64,000 nucleotides of DNA from Blasia pusilla (GCA_050084515.1 CM114271.1:47182001-47246000); one strand, 5' to 3'. Shown: positions 47,916-59,805, numbered from the stretch's first letter. The notes: generated by a model not told the origin, from the sequence alone. A program made the numbers and translations.

Positions 47916-48844
47916 GAGAATCCATGTCAAGCAGTTCAGGTCCATTGCTTGACCCAAGACATGGCGTCGTGATGCCTCTGATACTGACGGTACTGCCATC
48001 ATACGTGTGGGAAATCCCTTTGCTCGCTCTCTCTCGTCGACGTTGGGCTCCACAAACCGCTGAACCTGGTCATCCCAAACCAAGCTAGGGCCGGCCTCCT
48101 TGTATGTGTAGGAAGCGGGAAAACTCACAAACGTGGGCAAGGCTGCCCGCGGCCTGCCTACCCTGTTGACCACAATCAATGTTGGTTGATCATCGTGCCT
48201 CATAGCCTGTGATCGACAACCTCGATCCAGAATGTAATCCACTAACAAATGGGAGGGGCGGTTCACTCTCGCATACGCCCTCGATAACACCCCATGGGGC
48301 ACCAAGTTGGTCCACCATAGACGCGGGCAATGGGCTCTCGAGACTACACTCGCCGCATCCAAGAACACTACTGGGCCGATCCAGGCACGCACCTCATGAG
48401 CACTCGTCACCAGTCGTGACATGGAATCTCCTAAGATCGGCACATTCTCCAAAACGTAGGCTGGAGAACAAGAATGGTGCTCTTGCAACTACCATAAGAC
48501 CCTCAACATCTCCCAAAACAACCTGGACTGAGTGTCAGCCAACCCGTTGCCTCGTCCAACACTCGATTGGCCCTGACATGGCCAACTGGCAATGACCAAA
48601 TCAATGGTCCCTACCCAATCTAAGTCATGCGCTCCCAACAACGAAATATCCCTCGGTAGGGAACTCTGTACCCCTGTACCACGGACGCAGACAATAAGTC
48701 GGGAAAACATAGGCGTAAGTATGCCACATGTCGTAGTGAGACACGCCTCGCAACATCATCACTCTCCACATACAGGTACTACTGCACTTGCACTCTTGCC
48801 TGCAAAATAGTAACTAACCCAGTGCTAATCCCTCCAAAGAGATC
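47916..48844 (-). pseudogene. Cytosine-5 DNA methyltransferase domain, element 2
   Basis: About 310 codons. Motif I DLFGGISTGL (48844-48815, SAM binding); motif II-like YVESDD near 48765; motif IV DLVIASWPCQG with the nucleophile Cys at 48578-48576; then GLADTQSRLFWEMLR. Motif VI ENV at 48449-48441; VIII-like RAHCPRLWWTNL around 48338-48303; RHDDQP at 48200-48183; motif X-like GFPTRMMAVPSVSEAS and HVLGQAMDLNCLTWI to 47916. The RAH..R.WW.NL and GFP...LG.(A/S) blocks are closest to the DNMT3 type, though DNMT3 normally has PCN. Two TAG stops stand where element 1 has CAA (near 48780 and 48487), and there is at least one frameshift between motifs II and IV. Upstream the frame is continuous with the protease part, so it was a domain of the polyprotein. 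Confidence 0.88.
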
Positions 48845-49201
48845 TAACACTCGAATACCCTCCTCTGGGATACACCACACAATGGGTGTGGTATCCAAGG
48901 GTGTCATTGTTGCACTCCCTGCTACCTCGGGTTCCTCAGACCCGTCATGCTCCGGTGCAAACGCCTCGCTCCACGCGGTCTGCATGTGCTCATCTGCCGA
49001 TCGTCGAAGCTCCTCAGTCGAGCCCCACAACGGCACTTTTCCTCCACGGAATGCGGCTACCATAACACTCCTCTCCAAAGAAATGTCAGGAACGGGAGTA
49101 TTCTTTGCATGGACATGTCCCTCAATCAAATCACTAGGCCAAGTGATGGCCCTGTTAAATGTTGCTAACGTCACCACCTCTCCTCGCCGTCGCTCGATCA
49201 C

Positions 49202-50020
49202 TGCACCTGTAAATCGAACGGGTAATGAGCTAAGGCACCCATCACCTGACTACCATCTTGGTCTGTAGGATGGTGACTCCTCCCAGTAATCTAGGGAAAA
49301 CCCCATCGGTTATAACACTGCTCCACCAACCAAGACGTCGTAGGACTCTGCATCAGTCACTATCGCCTTGGCTCGCACCACGGACTCATCTGTAGGATGT
49401 CCTTGGCGAATCCTCACCATGACCTCTTGTCAGGTGATATATTGTGTGGTACTCGCTCGACCCAAGGATGTCTGTATCCAGAATGGACAACGCTCCACAT
49501 CGGCTCTCGTCAAGCCCAATCCTCTGAATGACGCTTTCCCCAACATCAGGGGTTGCGCTCTTGAATCCAACAAGATGCGTTGCGGACTAAACGCTCTATC
49601 TTCGGGACTTACCAACTGGGAGACCTCTCCTCGGTTATCCAGCAACACAACACCAGGAGAAGCCATGGCCACCTCTATCGCGGGTCGAGCGGGCATCTCC
49701 ACCATCCTAGCAGCCGCAGCATGCCATGAATCTGACGTGGACGGCCCGAGCATCCGCTTCAAGGGCAAGTCCATCACCTCCTCTGCAATCACCTCTAAAC
49801 GTGATGTAGGAACTCCAACTCCACGCTCACATAGCATAACGGCGAGCCAAAAAGCCTCGGCGGGCGTACTCTCCAATGTCATAACATCGGAAGCAGAAAA
49901 TAAATGAGCGTGGTACACAATGGTGGCTGCCCCCAACAACGTGCTCGACACATGCCCCTCTTGAGCATCAACAATAGGAGTCGCCGCACTTGCTTCTCCC
50001 ATCGCCTTCTGTGCCTGCAT
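49202..50020 (-). pseudogene. Retropepsin-like protease and linker, element 2
   Basis: Open from 50020 to 49430 (196 codons), then interrupted by a TAG and further stops before the frame with the methyltransferase. Contains EVMDLPLKRMLG and the active-site region RILLDSRAQPLMLG, in which the catalytic DSG has become DSR. The C-terminal segment AIVTDAESYDVLVGGAVL continues past the stop. Element 1 keeps DSGA. Confidence 0.75.
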
Positions 50021-50041
50021 ACCAACAACATCACCAGCTCT

Positions 50042-51118
50042 CTAGGAACTCTGATCAGGACCCATCGATGGGGTCCTCATCGCCTCGTACAACGTGAAAG
50101 ATTGAGGAAGCCTAGTCTGTTTCCTGGCTTCCCCTAGCTGTGGATCCAACTCTGCGGCTGCTCCATATGTCACAATTGCGGCGGCCTCCATCTGGGCAAC
50201 CCCGCATATCCAACCAGGATCCTCCATATCTTTGGCTGCTCCATATGATGTCGATGCCAGGGATCCGGCATCGGGTAACCTCAATGCCATAGTGGTAATT
50301 TGCTCCTGTAGTTTTTGTATCTGAGCAGCCATCCCAGCCTCACGTCCGGCGTCTCCCTCGATGCGTCTAGGTGGTGGTACTCTACGTTCCTCCACGGGCA
50401 GCTCCACCATCCTGTCGGGCAACTCCTTGTCCCCCAACAGGACCACGTGGTGCACGATCTCTAGGCCCACTCGGACTGCCTCCTCACTCTCGTGCCCTCT
50501 CTGGCCCTGGGTTCGGACGTAACTCAAGATGTAAATTGAAACACCTTGCGCGTGTATGACCATACCTCTGATAATAGTCACACTGATAACCTCCTGGTGC
50601 AACACCATCTCCTCCTCCATGCTGAGAAACACGTCGTGACCCTGACGAGTGCAATGGCACTGATGATGGGCTCCACCACATGACCAACAAGTAATATTAG
50701 GCGGCTACTGCTTAGCCGTATATGAAGGCGCAAGTCTTTATGGCACGGCCTCCCAGTATCCTCCCTGAGCTCGTGGTGCCACAGTCGACCTATCTCGGAG
50801 TCAAAGTTGTTGCACATGTGGTGCAGACAATCGTGACTGCTCTCGCCCAGAACCCATGGTGGCCAAGCTCTACTCCGCCATGTTGCGCTGAATGTTCTCG
50901 GCAATCCTAAAAATATATCTCAACATAGGGGAGGTGTTCATAAGAAGCACCCCCTCCCGTACCCGTGTCTGCAGGGTCCGGTCCAGCATCGCGTACCATG
51001 ATTGGATAGCCTGAGCCTCTATCACCCCCTGAGTGACGTTGATCAACCAGCGCAAGCGAGTGTAAGCCTCACGCAAACTCTCACCCGGGCGCCTCTGGAA
51101 GTCATGGATGCTCCACAA
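50042..51118 (-). pseudogene. Gag, element 2 (5' truncated)
   Basis: 51118-50870 is the gag domain (FQRRPGESLREAYTRLRWLI ... LDRTLQTRVREG). Zinc knuckle 1 (CWSCGGAHHQ..C) is near 50640-50690 in one frame. Knuckle 2 reads CDYYQRYGHTRARC near 50545-50585: here the second Cys is lost, whereas in element 1 the His is lost. A tail with a heptad-like Leu pattern (AAQIQKLQEQITTMALRLPD) follows. The N-terminus is missing. Confidence 0.75.
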
Positions 51119-51150
51119 CTTCTTCGTCCGTACCCCCTGGTAGCTCGCGT

Positions 51151-52534
51151 TGACACGTGGACTTTTTACCCTCCTCCTTTGATGACATGTGTAAAAGAAG
51201 AGTTAAACTGGCGTAACAGAAAAGCTGATGTCTTTCACGCGTGATATTCATTTTCATGGGGCATTATGCTAGTATTCATGATGGAGAAACCAGATTAGAG
51301 AAATAAGAAAAAAGAAATTAATTATCATCTGATAAGAAACAAACCTCCATGAAAAGGAAAGAAATCCCCATAAAAGATGCACTCAAGGATTAAAACCTAA
51401 ATACATCCTTCTTACGACATCGTAGAACAAAGTGCCTATCCAAACCAACGTCCAAGGAGAATTGGAAAATAGTGTAAAGCTAGCCAGTTAGAATCCGAAA
51501 TTGACGACGCCCAAGAAATTTAGCTGGTTGAGATTCTGACGGCTTTAGGGGACATTCTGCAAAATGGATGGCCGAAATTTCTTGAGCCAGAAATGTGCGG
51601 CTTGCTGGGAGGAGTTTGCCAGAATATTTCTGCTTCCGGTCACTTCCCCTGGATTCTTGCCGGATTGTATTTTACGGAGGTTGGAATTTTGCTTGACCAC
51701 TTTCAGGTGGTCGGAACACCGAATAGAAGGCGAGAACCATTAGATTCTCATCAGGAAATCTTGGCCGTCTGAGGTAGAGCATCTGCAACGTAAGGTTTGG
51801 AGTTGAATCGGGAGTCAGAACTTCGAGGCGAGTTAGGAGCCTTAGCGCCTAGGCCTCTGGGGAACGAGTCACCGAGGCCTGCGAAGCCGAAGGGGTCCAT
51901 TCCCTAGAGTCCACACTTTGTGCTCGAGCGGGTCGAGCGACTTGAGCCTCGAATGTCATTTGCGTCTTCACTCAGCCGCATCTCCCAAATCCCATGCACA
52001 TTGTGGCTATGCTTGTCCAAACTTCAAAGTGCCGAGTTTTTTCAGAGTTTCCATTCGATTCTTCACCCTGAGTTCTTGACACGGCTATTGCGGCGAAGCC
52101 GCACCAGAGAGTCAAGTGCTTGCGAGTTGGCTTCAAGGTTCAGGAAGATGTTTTTGAACTACCAGAGTATTACTTGTAATATTTACTATTACCCAGTTTC
52201 TTTTACAGGTTGTCGGCTCCAAGAGGGTGTTATCATGTGTACAAGTTTTTTTCTGATATTTTTAATATTAATCTGTGGATATCCAAAATTTAGTTTTGTT
52301 CCCACGTTAAATTTCTGTCCAAATTTTTGCTCTCTAGCTTATTTCCGTTTTTTTTGCAAGTCGTCAACAATAATCCGGCCGTTGGTATATTCCCTGGAAA
52401 AAATAAAATCATGTGGAATTCCACCTTTTCTTATTCATTCACTCCCACAATCTAAAGACTTAAATTCTAAAGACTAAACACTCTATTCACTTTCAAGTAC
52501 ATCTATTGAAGTTTCCCATTCCACATTCTATGAT
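51151..52534 (+). other. Fragment of the non-coding 5' flank of the hAT family
   Basis: Stretches here resemble plus-strand DNA upstream of hAT copies 2 and 3: 51518-51545 resembles 59993-60020, and 51945-52080 resembles 56490-56640 (shared GTCATTTGCGTCT, CCATGCACA/CCGTGCACA, GAGTCC/GAGTTCTTGA words). It looks like a displaced or truncated copy of that flank, in opposite orientation to hAT copy 1. The open frame 51920-52477 has no recognised domain. Confidence 0.45.
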
Positions 52535-52588
52535 ATCCTTGGCAGGAGTTGAACCTGATAATACTCCCACCGGTTGGGAGCCAAGGAT
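52535..52588 (-). other. tRNA-like module behind hAT copy 1
   Basis: 54 nt bounded by an 8-bp inverted pair (ATCCTTGG / CCAAGGAT), like an acceptor stem. It contains a 5-bp-stem, 7-nt-loop arm (CTCCC..GGGAG) and a B-box-like arm (CAGGTTCAACTCCTG). It is too short for a whole tRNA: one arm is missing. A matching 55-nt module follows hAT copy 2, and the first half of one follows copy 3 at the window edge. Confidence 0.45.
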
Positions 52589-52596
52589 CCTTCCCC

Positions 52597-52636
52597 TCTA
52601 GAATACTTGGAGCTTTAGGGCTCCAAGTATTCTAGA
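52597..52636. repeat. Hairpin behind hAT copy 1
   Basis: Perfect 17-bp inverted repeat (52597-52613 with 52620-52636), 6-nt loop. Hairpins stand at the matching place behind copies 2 and 3, with partly different arm sequences. Confidence 0.9.
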
Positions 52637-52666
52637 AGGGCCCTACCAAACAAATTTATGAACATC

Positions 52667-54881
52667 CTACTTAATAGGTGTTTCATTGTTGTCTTCTCCC
52701 ACATCTGAAGACAAATATTTTTCTGGACTAGCAAATATATACCTAAAATGGGCACAAGTTTTCCATACCACAGACTCAGCTAACAACTCCTCATTATCAA
52801 AGAAAGATCCTTCTAAGGAAATTCTCAAAATAACATCTAAGTATTTAGTCGACAATCTATTGCGAGATTTGCTTTTGATCATATTCTGAATGGAGAATGC
52901 TCTCCCACAAATGACAATACTCACACATTGGACTCTAGCAATATTTTCTAAAACCAAAAAGTTTGAAAATTTACATTGCAAAGAGGGACTCCAACTTACC
53001 ATAGCCCATCTGAAGTTGCGATCCTTCCACTCTGTGGTAGCCATCAGTTTGAAAGACTGAAACTCTTGTTTCACAATAGGAGAATTAATTAGAGCAGGTT
53101 GCAACTGACCCTTAAGAGGTAATTCACCTCCAAAATGACCACACAAGTCATTAAGATCCTTACAACCCCAACTATTCAATCCCACCTGTCTAGAAGGCAT
53201 GTGCAAGGGGTTTAGAATTTTCATTGCACCAATGAGATGGTTATCACGAAATCGTTCCTATAAAGCTGAACAAACACTCTCAGCAAATCTTTTCTGAAAG
53301 AACAAGGCAACCTCCAAGTCCCTACCTGTACGATCGCGGGACATCTCTATACTATGGAACCTTTTACCCCTTACCTCGGACTGTAAGCGTCGAAGATAGC
53401 CACCTTGAGGCCCAAAATCAGGTAAAATGTGATAACCGGTTTCTTCAGAGAAGGTTGATGCATTTAAGTCATGTTTTTCCATCACAAAATTCATAGTGAT
53501 GGAAGCTATCTCGGAATTTACAATACTCCCTACAGTGCTAACATCCACAAACTTGTACTGAAAAATCTTGCTCAAATTTGCAAGCATGGAAAGAATATCA
53601 GCCAGAAAATACATGGTAGATTATTTGGAATGATCTTAGCTTGTTAAATAAACTACCAACATTCCCATCATCTTCCGAAGGAGAGATATCCCTAAAATAA
53701 CTCAACACCGATTCTAGAGAATCACACAATGTGGAAACAGCTTGCCATCAAGATAACCATCGTATTTTATGGTATCTTTTCATGACTCGTTGGGAGTCAT
53801 TGAACTTCTCCTGCAAAGATGTTAAGACTGTTTTCCTCTTGGAGAACCTCCGGAAGTAACCAGCAACAGCATTGAGAATGGAATCTACTTTAGTAGAGAT
53901 CGACTTGCAATTAGTTGCTTTCGCAGCAGACAAAGCAGCAAGATTTTTCCTATGAGCAACACAATGAACAGATAGAATGTAGGGGTTCACCTTTTGCTTC
54001 ATTTGTGAAGCTACCCCTGTCTGGCTACCTACCATTGTTGAGGCCCCATCAGATCCAAATGCTACCATCTTGGTAAACTCCAACCCTCCGTCCTTGATTA
54101 GTTGCAACAAGGTTTCAGTAATGGCATTAGAAGATTTGGATTCGCATTGAAGTAATCCTAGAAAACAACATTTTGCTTGACCCTCTTCAAATGAAAGTGG
54201 CAAACACAACTAAATGACCTGTAACAGATATATCGGTGGATTCATCAATCATGATACCGAAAAAGGGAGAAGCCTGCACTCTAGAAAGAGTTCTTCTCTG
54301 TAGAACTTGGGTGATATAATAAGATATTTCACTGCAACTCTTTTCATCGTGGTAAAGATCTCTGGTTATAGGTGCATTTACAGAAAGCATTAACTTATAG
54401 AGTTGGGGAATTTCAAAAATGGAATTGCCTCCTTCGCAAGGAAGTATGCACACCTAAACAATGTTAGGAGGGCTACTTCACAAGTTTGGTTTGCTGTCCC
54501 AATGGCCTTGGCCATCGATTGCTTACCTCCATTTGCAGCCCATGACAACTTGATATGCTCATTGGACTTGGCGTGGTCAGTGAATGCAGAGACTTTGCAA
54601 TTGATTGCTCCATCTCTAGCAAAAGCACTCTTCCCCTTACCCTTCCTACATACTTTACAAAAAATTCTACCAAGGGCTGAATCATAGTCAATCCATTCGT
54701 ACATTGAGTACCAAACGTCCTTCCAAGCTACGCGAACTTTCTCAGGTAAGGCTGCACTACTGCTTGACGTAGGTTTTTCATCTTTATCATCAAATGAGCC
54801 AAAAAATGCAATGATATTTGGAACATCGTTCCGGCATCCCTTGTCTAAGAAAGCACTCATGGTCTTCTGTCTCTTGGCCAT
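52667..54881 (-). pseudogene. hAT-superfamily transposase, copy 1 (ZNF862/TTF-finger type)
   Basis: ATG at 54881 (MAKRQKTMSAFLDKG). N-terminal TTF/BED-like zinc finger region with WKDVWYSMYEWIDYDS, GRIFCKVCRKGKGK and NEHIKLSWAA. After a frameshift near 54435 come DUF4371-type core parts: SPFFGIMIDESTDIS with the first catalytic Asp (about 54250), then AFGSDGASTMVG with the second Asp (about 54060) and HCVAHRKNLA. Further breaks follow near 53740 and 53230. The C-terminal hAT dimerisation block reads ARVQCVSIVICGRAFSIQN, where Gly replaces the usual Glu of CERAF. At least four frame breaks; inactive. The protein would cut and join transposon ends. Confidence 0.85.
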
Positions 54882-57416
54882 TAAACCACAATAAATAGAC
54901 TCGAATGCGGGAAACAAGTATATAAACCAACAGGTGGCCAAGGCTCAAGCAAATGGCCTGTTCTTTCAAATCAGATGGAAGAGTTCATGCAGATCTAGAG
55001 CTACGAAGCTTCAAGTCAAGAACGCGAACTTCCAAAGCACTTACTAAACCCTAAACTTTACTTCAGTAAACTTAATCTAAACATCTGAGAATTTGTGAAA
55101 AAAGGTACTAATCTCTGCAAGCTGGAAATTGAATCCACTACCCAAATATGACATTCGAATTGAACCAATCCCCAAGTATGAGAGTCCGGAGACCAATTGA
55201 AAAATGGCTACAACGAAAGCCGATTTGCAACTTCAAGACTTCAACGGGGCTCACTGTGAATCAACAGCCAAATCATGTTACTGAAAAACGAAACAGAAAA
55301 TACACTAACGCTAAACTGAAGTACGGATCTGCGGAGGAAAAGCGTAGAGCAGCAAAGTAGCAAAAACGAGCAGCAGCAAATCAGAGAGCGACAAAACATC
55401 AAACATTCGGAGCAGTAGGAATGGAGCGGACGTCGACAAGAATGTTGGGGCAAGGCCAAAACTCATACCAGCAAGGCTGTCTTGCAAAAGCGAGCAGAGC
55501 TGTCGTGCATGAGCAGACGTTGAGGGAAGATATTGGGGCAAGGCCACAGGGTCAAAACTCAGACCGCCAAGGCTATCGTGAAGTTGAGCATGAGCCAACG
55601 TTGAGCGGAGTTGCTGCGCAATAGTAGACGTCGAGCGGAGCTGCGCTGTAGAGAGAGAAAATCTACGGAATCGGAGTTCGGCTGCTTCTTCACTGTGTAG
55701 TGAAGAAAAGAGTTTGGACACGGGAGAATCTCAAAGAATTTCCAAACTCGAGTGCGGAGTTGGGCAACTTCAGCTGCTTCGACACTATGTAGTGAAGAAA
55801 AGAGTTCGAATGCTGGAGTCGAGACCGGGCGGGAATTTGGCAACGCTTTGCCAACGTCGAGTGAGAGGAGAGGAAAACTTGTCGAATGAGGGGGGGGAGG
55901 GCCTCCCCGGCGTACTACCCCTAGGGCCCAGCCTCCCTGGGCCCAGGCTCAGAAAGACCAAAGCCACAGCTTCCCCCGTAACCCGGGCTAGAAAGCCGTC
56001 GATGGAGATCGGACGGCTAAAGGGGCATACGGATTAGGGTTCAGCACTGTCCCACTAAGTTTTGACGGTGCGGATCTCTACATAAAAAACTAATCTCCAT
56101 CCAACCTTCCATCATGCCATCCAATCCCCCTATGCCACCTACGTACCTGGTTTCTGATAGTCAGGAATTAAAGCAACAGCATTCCGTGAGGCTTATTCCG
56201 GGAAGCCATCGTCTTCTGCCGGCTTCAGTCGGCCCTCCGCCATATTCGGCACATTCATGCTGGAATCCAGACAAGCACCGTCAGTCCCGACATCGCCCCG
56301 TCAAATTCTGGTACATGTGCAAGGCTCGCCAGAAGTCCTTCGGGAACTTCCCCTACTAGATCGGAAATTCACGAAAAGTGTCGGCAAACACTACTCGTGA
56401 CTCCGGATCTATGAAAAGATTGGTTCTTCTTCGGACCAGTTCAGCTAGCTATTCACTTGTTTTTCCTCCCTTTTTTTTCTACACGATCGCGAACGTCATT
56501 TGCGTCTACAGTGTCTTCTGAGTCCCGTGCACACTCCAGTGTGCGAAGTGCTCTTCCAAAGTTCTGAGTCTTTTCAACATTTTGAGTCCTTGTTCAATTC
56601 CTTACCTTGGGTCCTTGATGTGGTTGATGCGGCAAAGCCCTGGTCGAGAGTTGAGTTCTAGGGAGTCGGGAGTAGGCGCCTTGGAGTTTTTTTGGCTGTT
56701 TTCTAGGTTTCTGCTCGAGTGGTCAAGAGTTGGCATCCCGTGGGCTTTCCTGCTGTTATCCTTTTTATGGCCGAGCGTTGGGGACTTGGGATTCCGTATC
56801 CTAGGGCCTTTCCGAGCTATTCTCTCTTTTTTCTGCTTGAGTTTCTACACTGATTGGTGCCCGAGAGTTCATGTGCTCGGGCCAACTTGGCTCTTTTGCA
56901 ATTTGGCTTTTATCTCGAGTGCCCGGGAGTGTGGAGGATGAGACTGAGTGTCGAATGTGTAACCTTGTCAACTTGCTCTAACTACTCAAATCTCCAGTGC
57001 TCATTCTATAGCTTGAATCCTCGACCACCACGTCTTATGTTGGAGCTTTGCGTTTTGTGGATATTGCACTCTAGAGCTTTAATGTTTACACTTTTGTGAG
57101 AGGGTTTAGGCTGCTTTGTTTGACTTGCCTAAGTTTCTTCTCAGCCTTAGCGTTGCTCTACTCATGAGAGTCAGAGGCCCTATTTTTCGCTCTTGATCTT
57201 GGTTCTGGGTCTGCTTTGCTCTCGGGTTTGGCAGCAGAAAGTGATTTTGGCTAGAGTCTTGGGTTTTTCGACTTGGGCCTTTTGCTATGAGTCTTGGACT
57301 CTCGGATGCAACCTTTCTTTTGTTGTGAGACACTTTTTCTCTTGTCCAAAACATGAGGCCTTGTGCCCGGCTCTCATTTAGACCTAAACCTTTGTTAAAC
57401 CTTCATTGTCTCATAC
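54882..57416. other. 5' flanks of hAT copies 1 (minus) and 2 (plus), no gene
   Basis: Holds the upstream region of copy 1 to about 56000 and of copy 2 from about 56050. Within 55430-55820 are imperfect direct repeats: two units of TTGGGGCAAGGCC..AAAACTCA.. about 95 bp apart, and two copies of CACTRTGTAGTGAAGAAAAG AGTT at about 55690 and 55785. A G/C-rich stretch (GGGGGGGAGGGCC) lies near 55890. Long open frames here are low-complexity by-products. Confidence 0.45.
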
Positions 57417-59703
57417 GTGGCTAAGAGACAGCGAACCATGAGTGAGATGTTGGCCAAAGACGTAAGCCGAGACTTTCCAGAGATCTCAAGCCGGTCAGGG
57501 TCCTCAGATGGGAAGGAAGTTGAGAATTCCGGTACTCCTTCCAGTAGTCTAATTAAGAAGAATCAACTGGCTTGGAAGGATGTCTGGTACAACTTATTTG
57601 ACTGGATAGAGTTTCATGTAGAATTTGGAAGAATATTTTGTAAGGTTTGTAGACAAGGAAAGGGTAAAAATTCCTTTGCAAGGGATGGTGCCATAAACTG
57701 TAAGGTTTCAACCTTTACAAATCATAGAAATACGATTGAGCATATGAAACTTTATTGGGCTGCTAATATAGGAAACAGGTCGCTGGCCAAGGCCATTGCC
57801 ACTACTAATTGGACTTGTGACCAAGCCTTGTTAATATTGTTCAAGTGTGCATACTTCATCGCTAAGGAATCATTGGCTCTTGCCAAATTCCCGAATCTGT
57901 GTAAGCTGTTACTTTGAGTGAATGCACTAATTACCCGAGATTTATACCAAGATGAGAAGAGTTGTGTTGATATGTGTTATTATGTCAGTCAGGTAGTGCA
58001 CAGAAGGACACTTTTAAAAGTTCAACAATCTCCTTTCTTTGGGATCATGATTGATGAGTCCACTGATATTTCAGTAACACCCCATCTCGTTGTATTTGCA
58101 ACTTACTTATTAGAAGGGCAGGTCGAGAATTCCTTCTTAGGATTTTTGCGATGTCTAGAGAAGTCTTCAAATGCCATTACTAATCTTTTGGAGTTGATCA
58201 AGGACTTAGGACTAGCGAGTTCAAAGACGGTGGCTTTTGGATCAGATGGAGCCTCAACTATGGTATGTAGTCAGAATGGAGTAGCATCTCACTTGAAGTT
58301 GAAGGCAAACCCTTTTTTGCTCTCTGTACACTGCGTTGCACATAGGACCAATATTGCTTCTTTGACAACAGCCAAAGGACCAGGTTGTAAAGATGTATCT
58401 ACAGAGATTGATTCCATCTTGAATTCTGTAGCTGGATACTTTAGAAGGTCCTCAAAGAGGAAGTGTGCTCTTGCAACTTTGCAAGAGAAGGTGAATGACT
58501 CTCTACAGGTCATGAAGAGATATCATAAAGTTCGTTGGTTGTCTCGATGGCAAGCCGTGACTACTTTGTGTGACTCCCTTGAATCTGTTCTTGCCTATTT
58601 CAAGGATATTCCCTGCTCTGAAGATGATGGTAATGCCACTAACATGTACAACAAGCTGAGATCATTTGAAATGATCTATCAATTGTACTTTTGACAGACA
58701 TATTGTTTATCCTTGCTAATTTGAGTAAGGTTTTCCAATACAAATTTGTAGATGTTAGTACTATTGGTAGTATTGTGAATGCTAAGATTGCCTCTATTTC
58801 AATGAACTTTGTAATGGAGAATCATGACTTGAATGCTTCTACATTCTCGGAAGAAACATGTTATAATCTCTTACCTAATTTTGGACCCCCTAGTGGATAC
58901 TTGAAACAATTGCAATCTGAGATTAGGGGTAGAAATTTCCATAGCATTGAAATGTTGAGAGATCGTACGGGAAAGGATCTACCGGATGCTCTAACTTTCC
59001 ACAAGAACTTTGCTGAGAATGCATGTGTAGCCTTACACATGCCACCTATCAAACTATTGTCCCTAAATCCTTAAAAAGATTTAGGGACAATAGTTTGATA
59101 GGTGCAATGAAAATTATGAATCCTCTTCATATGCCCTCAAGGTTAGTAGGGTTGAATAATTGGGGTTGTAAGGAAGTGGATGATCTTTGCGCACATTTTG
59201 GAAGGGAAACGCCTTTGAGGGGTCACTTGCAACCACCTCTTGTGAATTCAGCAAGTGTAAAGTCTGAGTTTCAATCATTTAAGCTCATGGCCACCACAAA
59301 ATGGAAAGATAGAAACTTTCGAGATTTGTGGGCAATGGTAAGTTGGAGCCCATCTCTGCAATGTAAGTTCTCTAATTTGCTTGTATTAGCTAAAATTGCT
59401 AGGGTACAATGTGTGAGTGTTGTAATTTGTGAGAGGGATTTCTCTGTGCAAAATTTGATCAAGACAACAAGTCGTAATCAATTGACGACTAAGCATCTAG
59501 ATATGGTTCTCATGATAGCTTTAGAGGGTAAGATACTTGATTATGAGGATTTTTTGGTAGAATCAGAACTCCTTTGGAAAAATTGTGTTAACTTTAGATA
59601 TGTGTATTTTAATCCAGAGATATATGTGAATGGTAAGGATGATACTCCACTAGAGGTTGCAAATGTAGAGGATTCTCCAAGTGCCCCAATTTCAAATGTT
59701 TAG
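57417..59703 (+). pseudogene. hAT-superfamily transposase, copy 2
   Basis: Same protein as copy 1. The start codon is GTG at 57417 where copies 1 and 3 have ATG. Zinc-finger part to 57914, an in-frame TGA at 57915-57917, then the core 57918-58694 with SPFFGIMIDESTDIS, AFGSDGASTMVC and HCVAHRTNIAS. A frame change at 58690 leads into FQYKFVDVSTIGSIVN and the next block to 59040. There a 35-bp inverted duplication (59043-59104 palindrome) breaks the frame. The C-terminal block, 59080-59703, holds ARVQCVSVVICERDFSVQN. It keeps both catalytic Asp motifs but cannot be translated whole. Confidence 0.87.
59043..59104. repeat. Fold-back inverted duplication inside hAT copy 2
   Basis: Perfect 27-bp arms (59043-59069 and 59078-59104), 8-nt centre. 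The right arm is the normal coding sequence, by comparison with 63235-63270. The left arm is extra DNA that repeats it in inverse orientation. Confidence 0.92.
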
Positions 59704-59730
59704 TTGGTGGGAAGAGAGAGATATGAGAGG

Positions 59731-59800
59731 TCCCTTTCATAATACATTGAAGATTTGTTTGAAATCTTCACAATACAAATCTTCAATGTATTATGAAGGG
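59731..59800. repeat. Hairpin behind hAT copy 2
   Basis: Inverted repeat with arms of about 25 bp (59732-59758 and 59776-59800), one bulged T, 17-nt centre. Followed at 5 bp by the tRNA-like module. Confidence 0.88.
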
Positions 59801-59805
59801 GTAAG

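Larger units (their letters stand above)
43548..51150 (-). mobile_element. Ty3/gypsy retrotransposon, element 2 (methyltransferase-bearing, 5' truncated)
   Basis: Same family as element 1. Right to left: gag, protease, methyltransferase, RT, RNase H, integrase, PHD finger, 3' LTR. No leader or 5' LTR is seen: similarity to element 1 ends near 51150, within gag. It is better preserved than element 1 in integrase, RT and methyltransferase, and has no nested insertion. Stops and frameshifts still break it. The two elements are broken at different sites, which implies separate insertions followed by decay. Confidence 0.88.

Noticed and set aside
52535-52588. Functional tRNA gene
   Set aside because: Only 54 nt, one arm missing, no credible anticodon.
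55311-55843. Leu/Ser-rich open frames upstream of hAT copy 1
   Set aside because: They arise from imperfect direct repeats and have no known motif.
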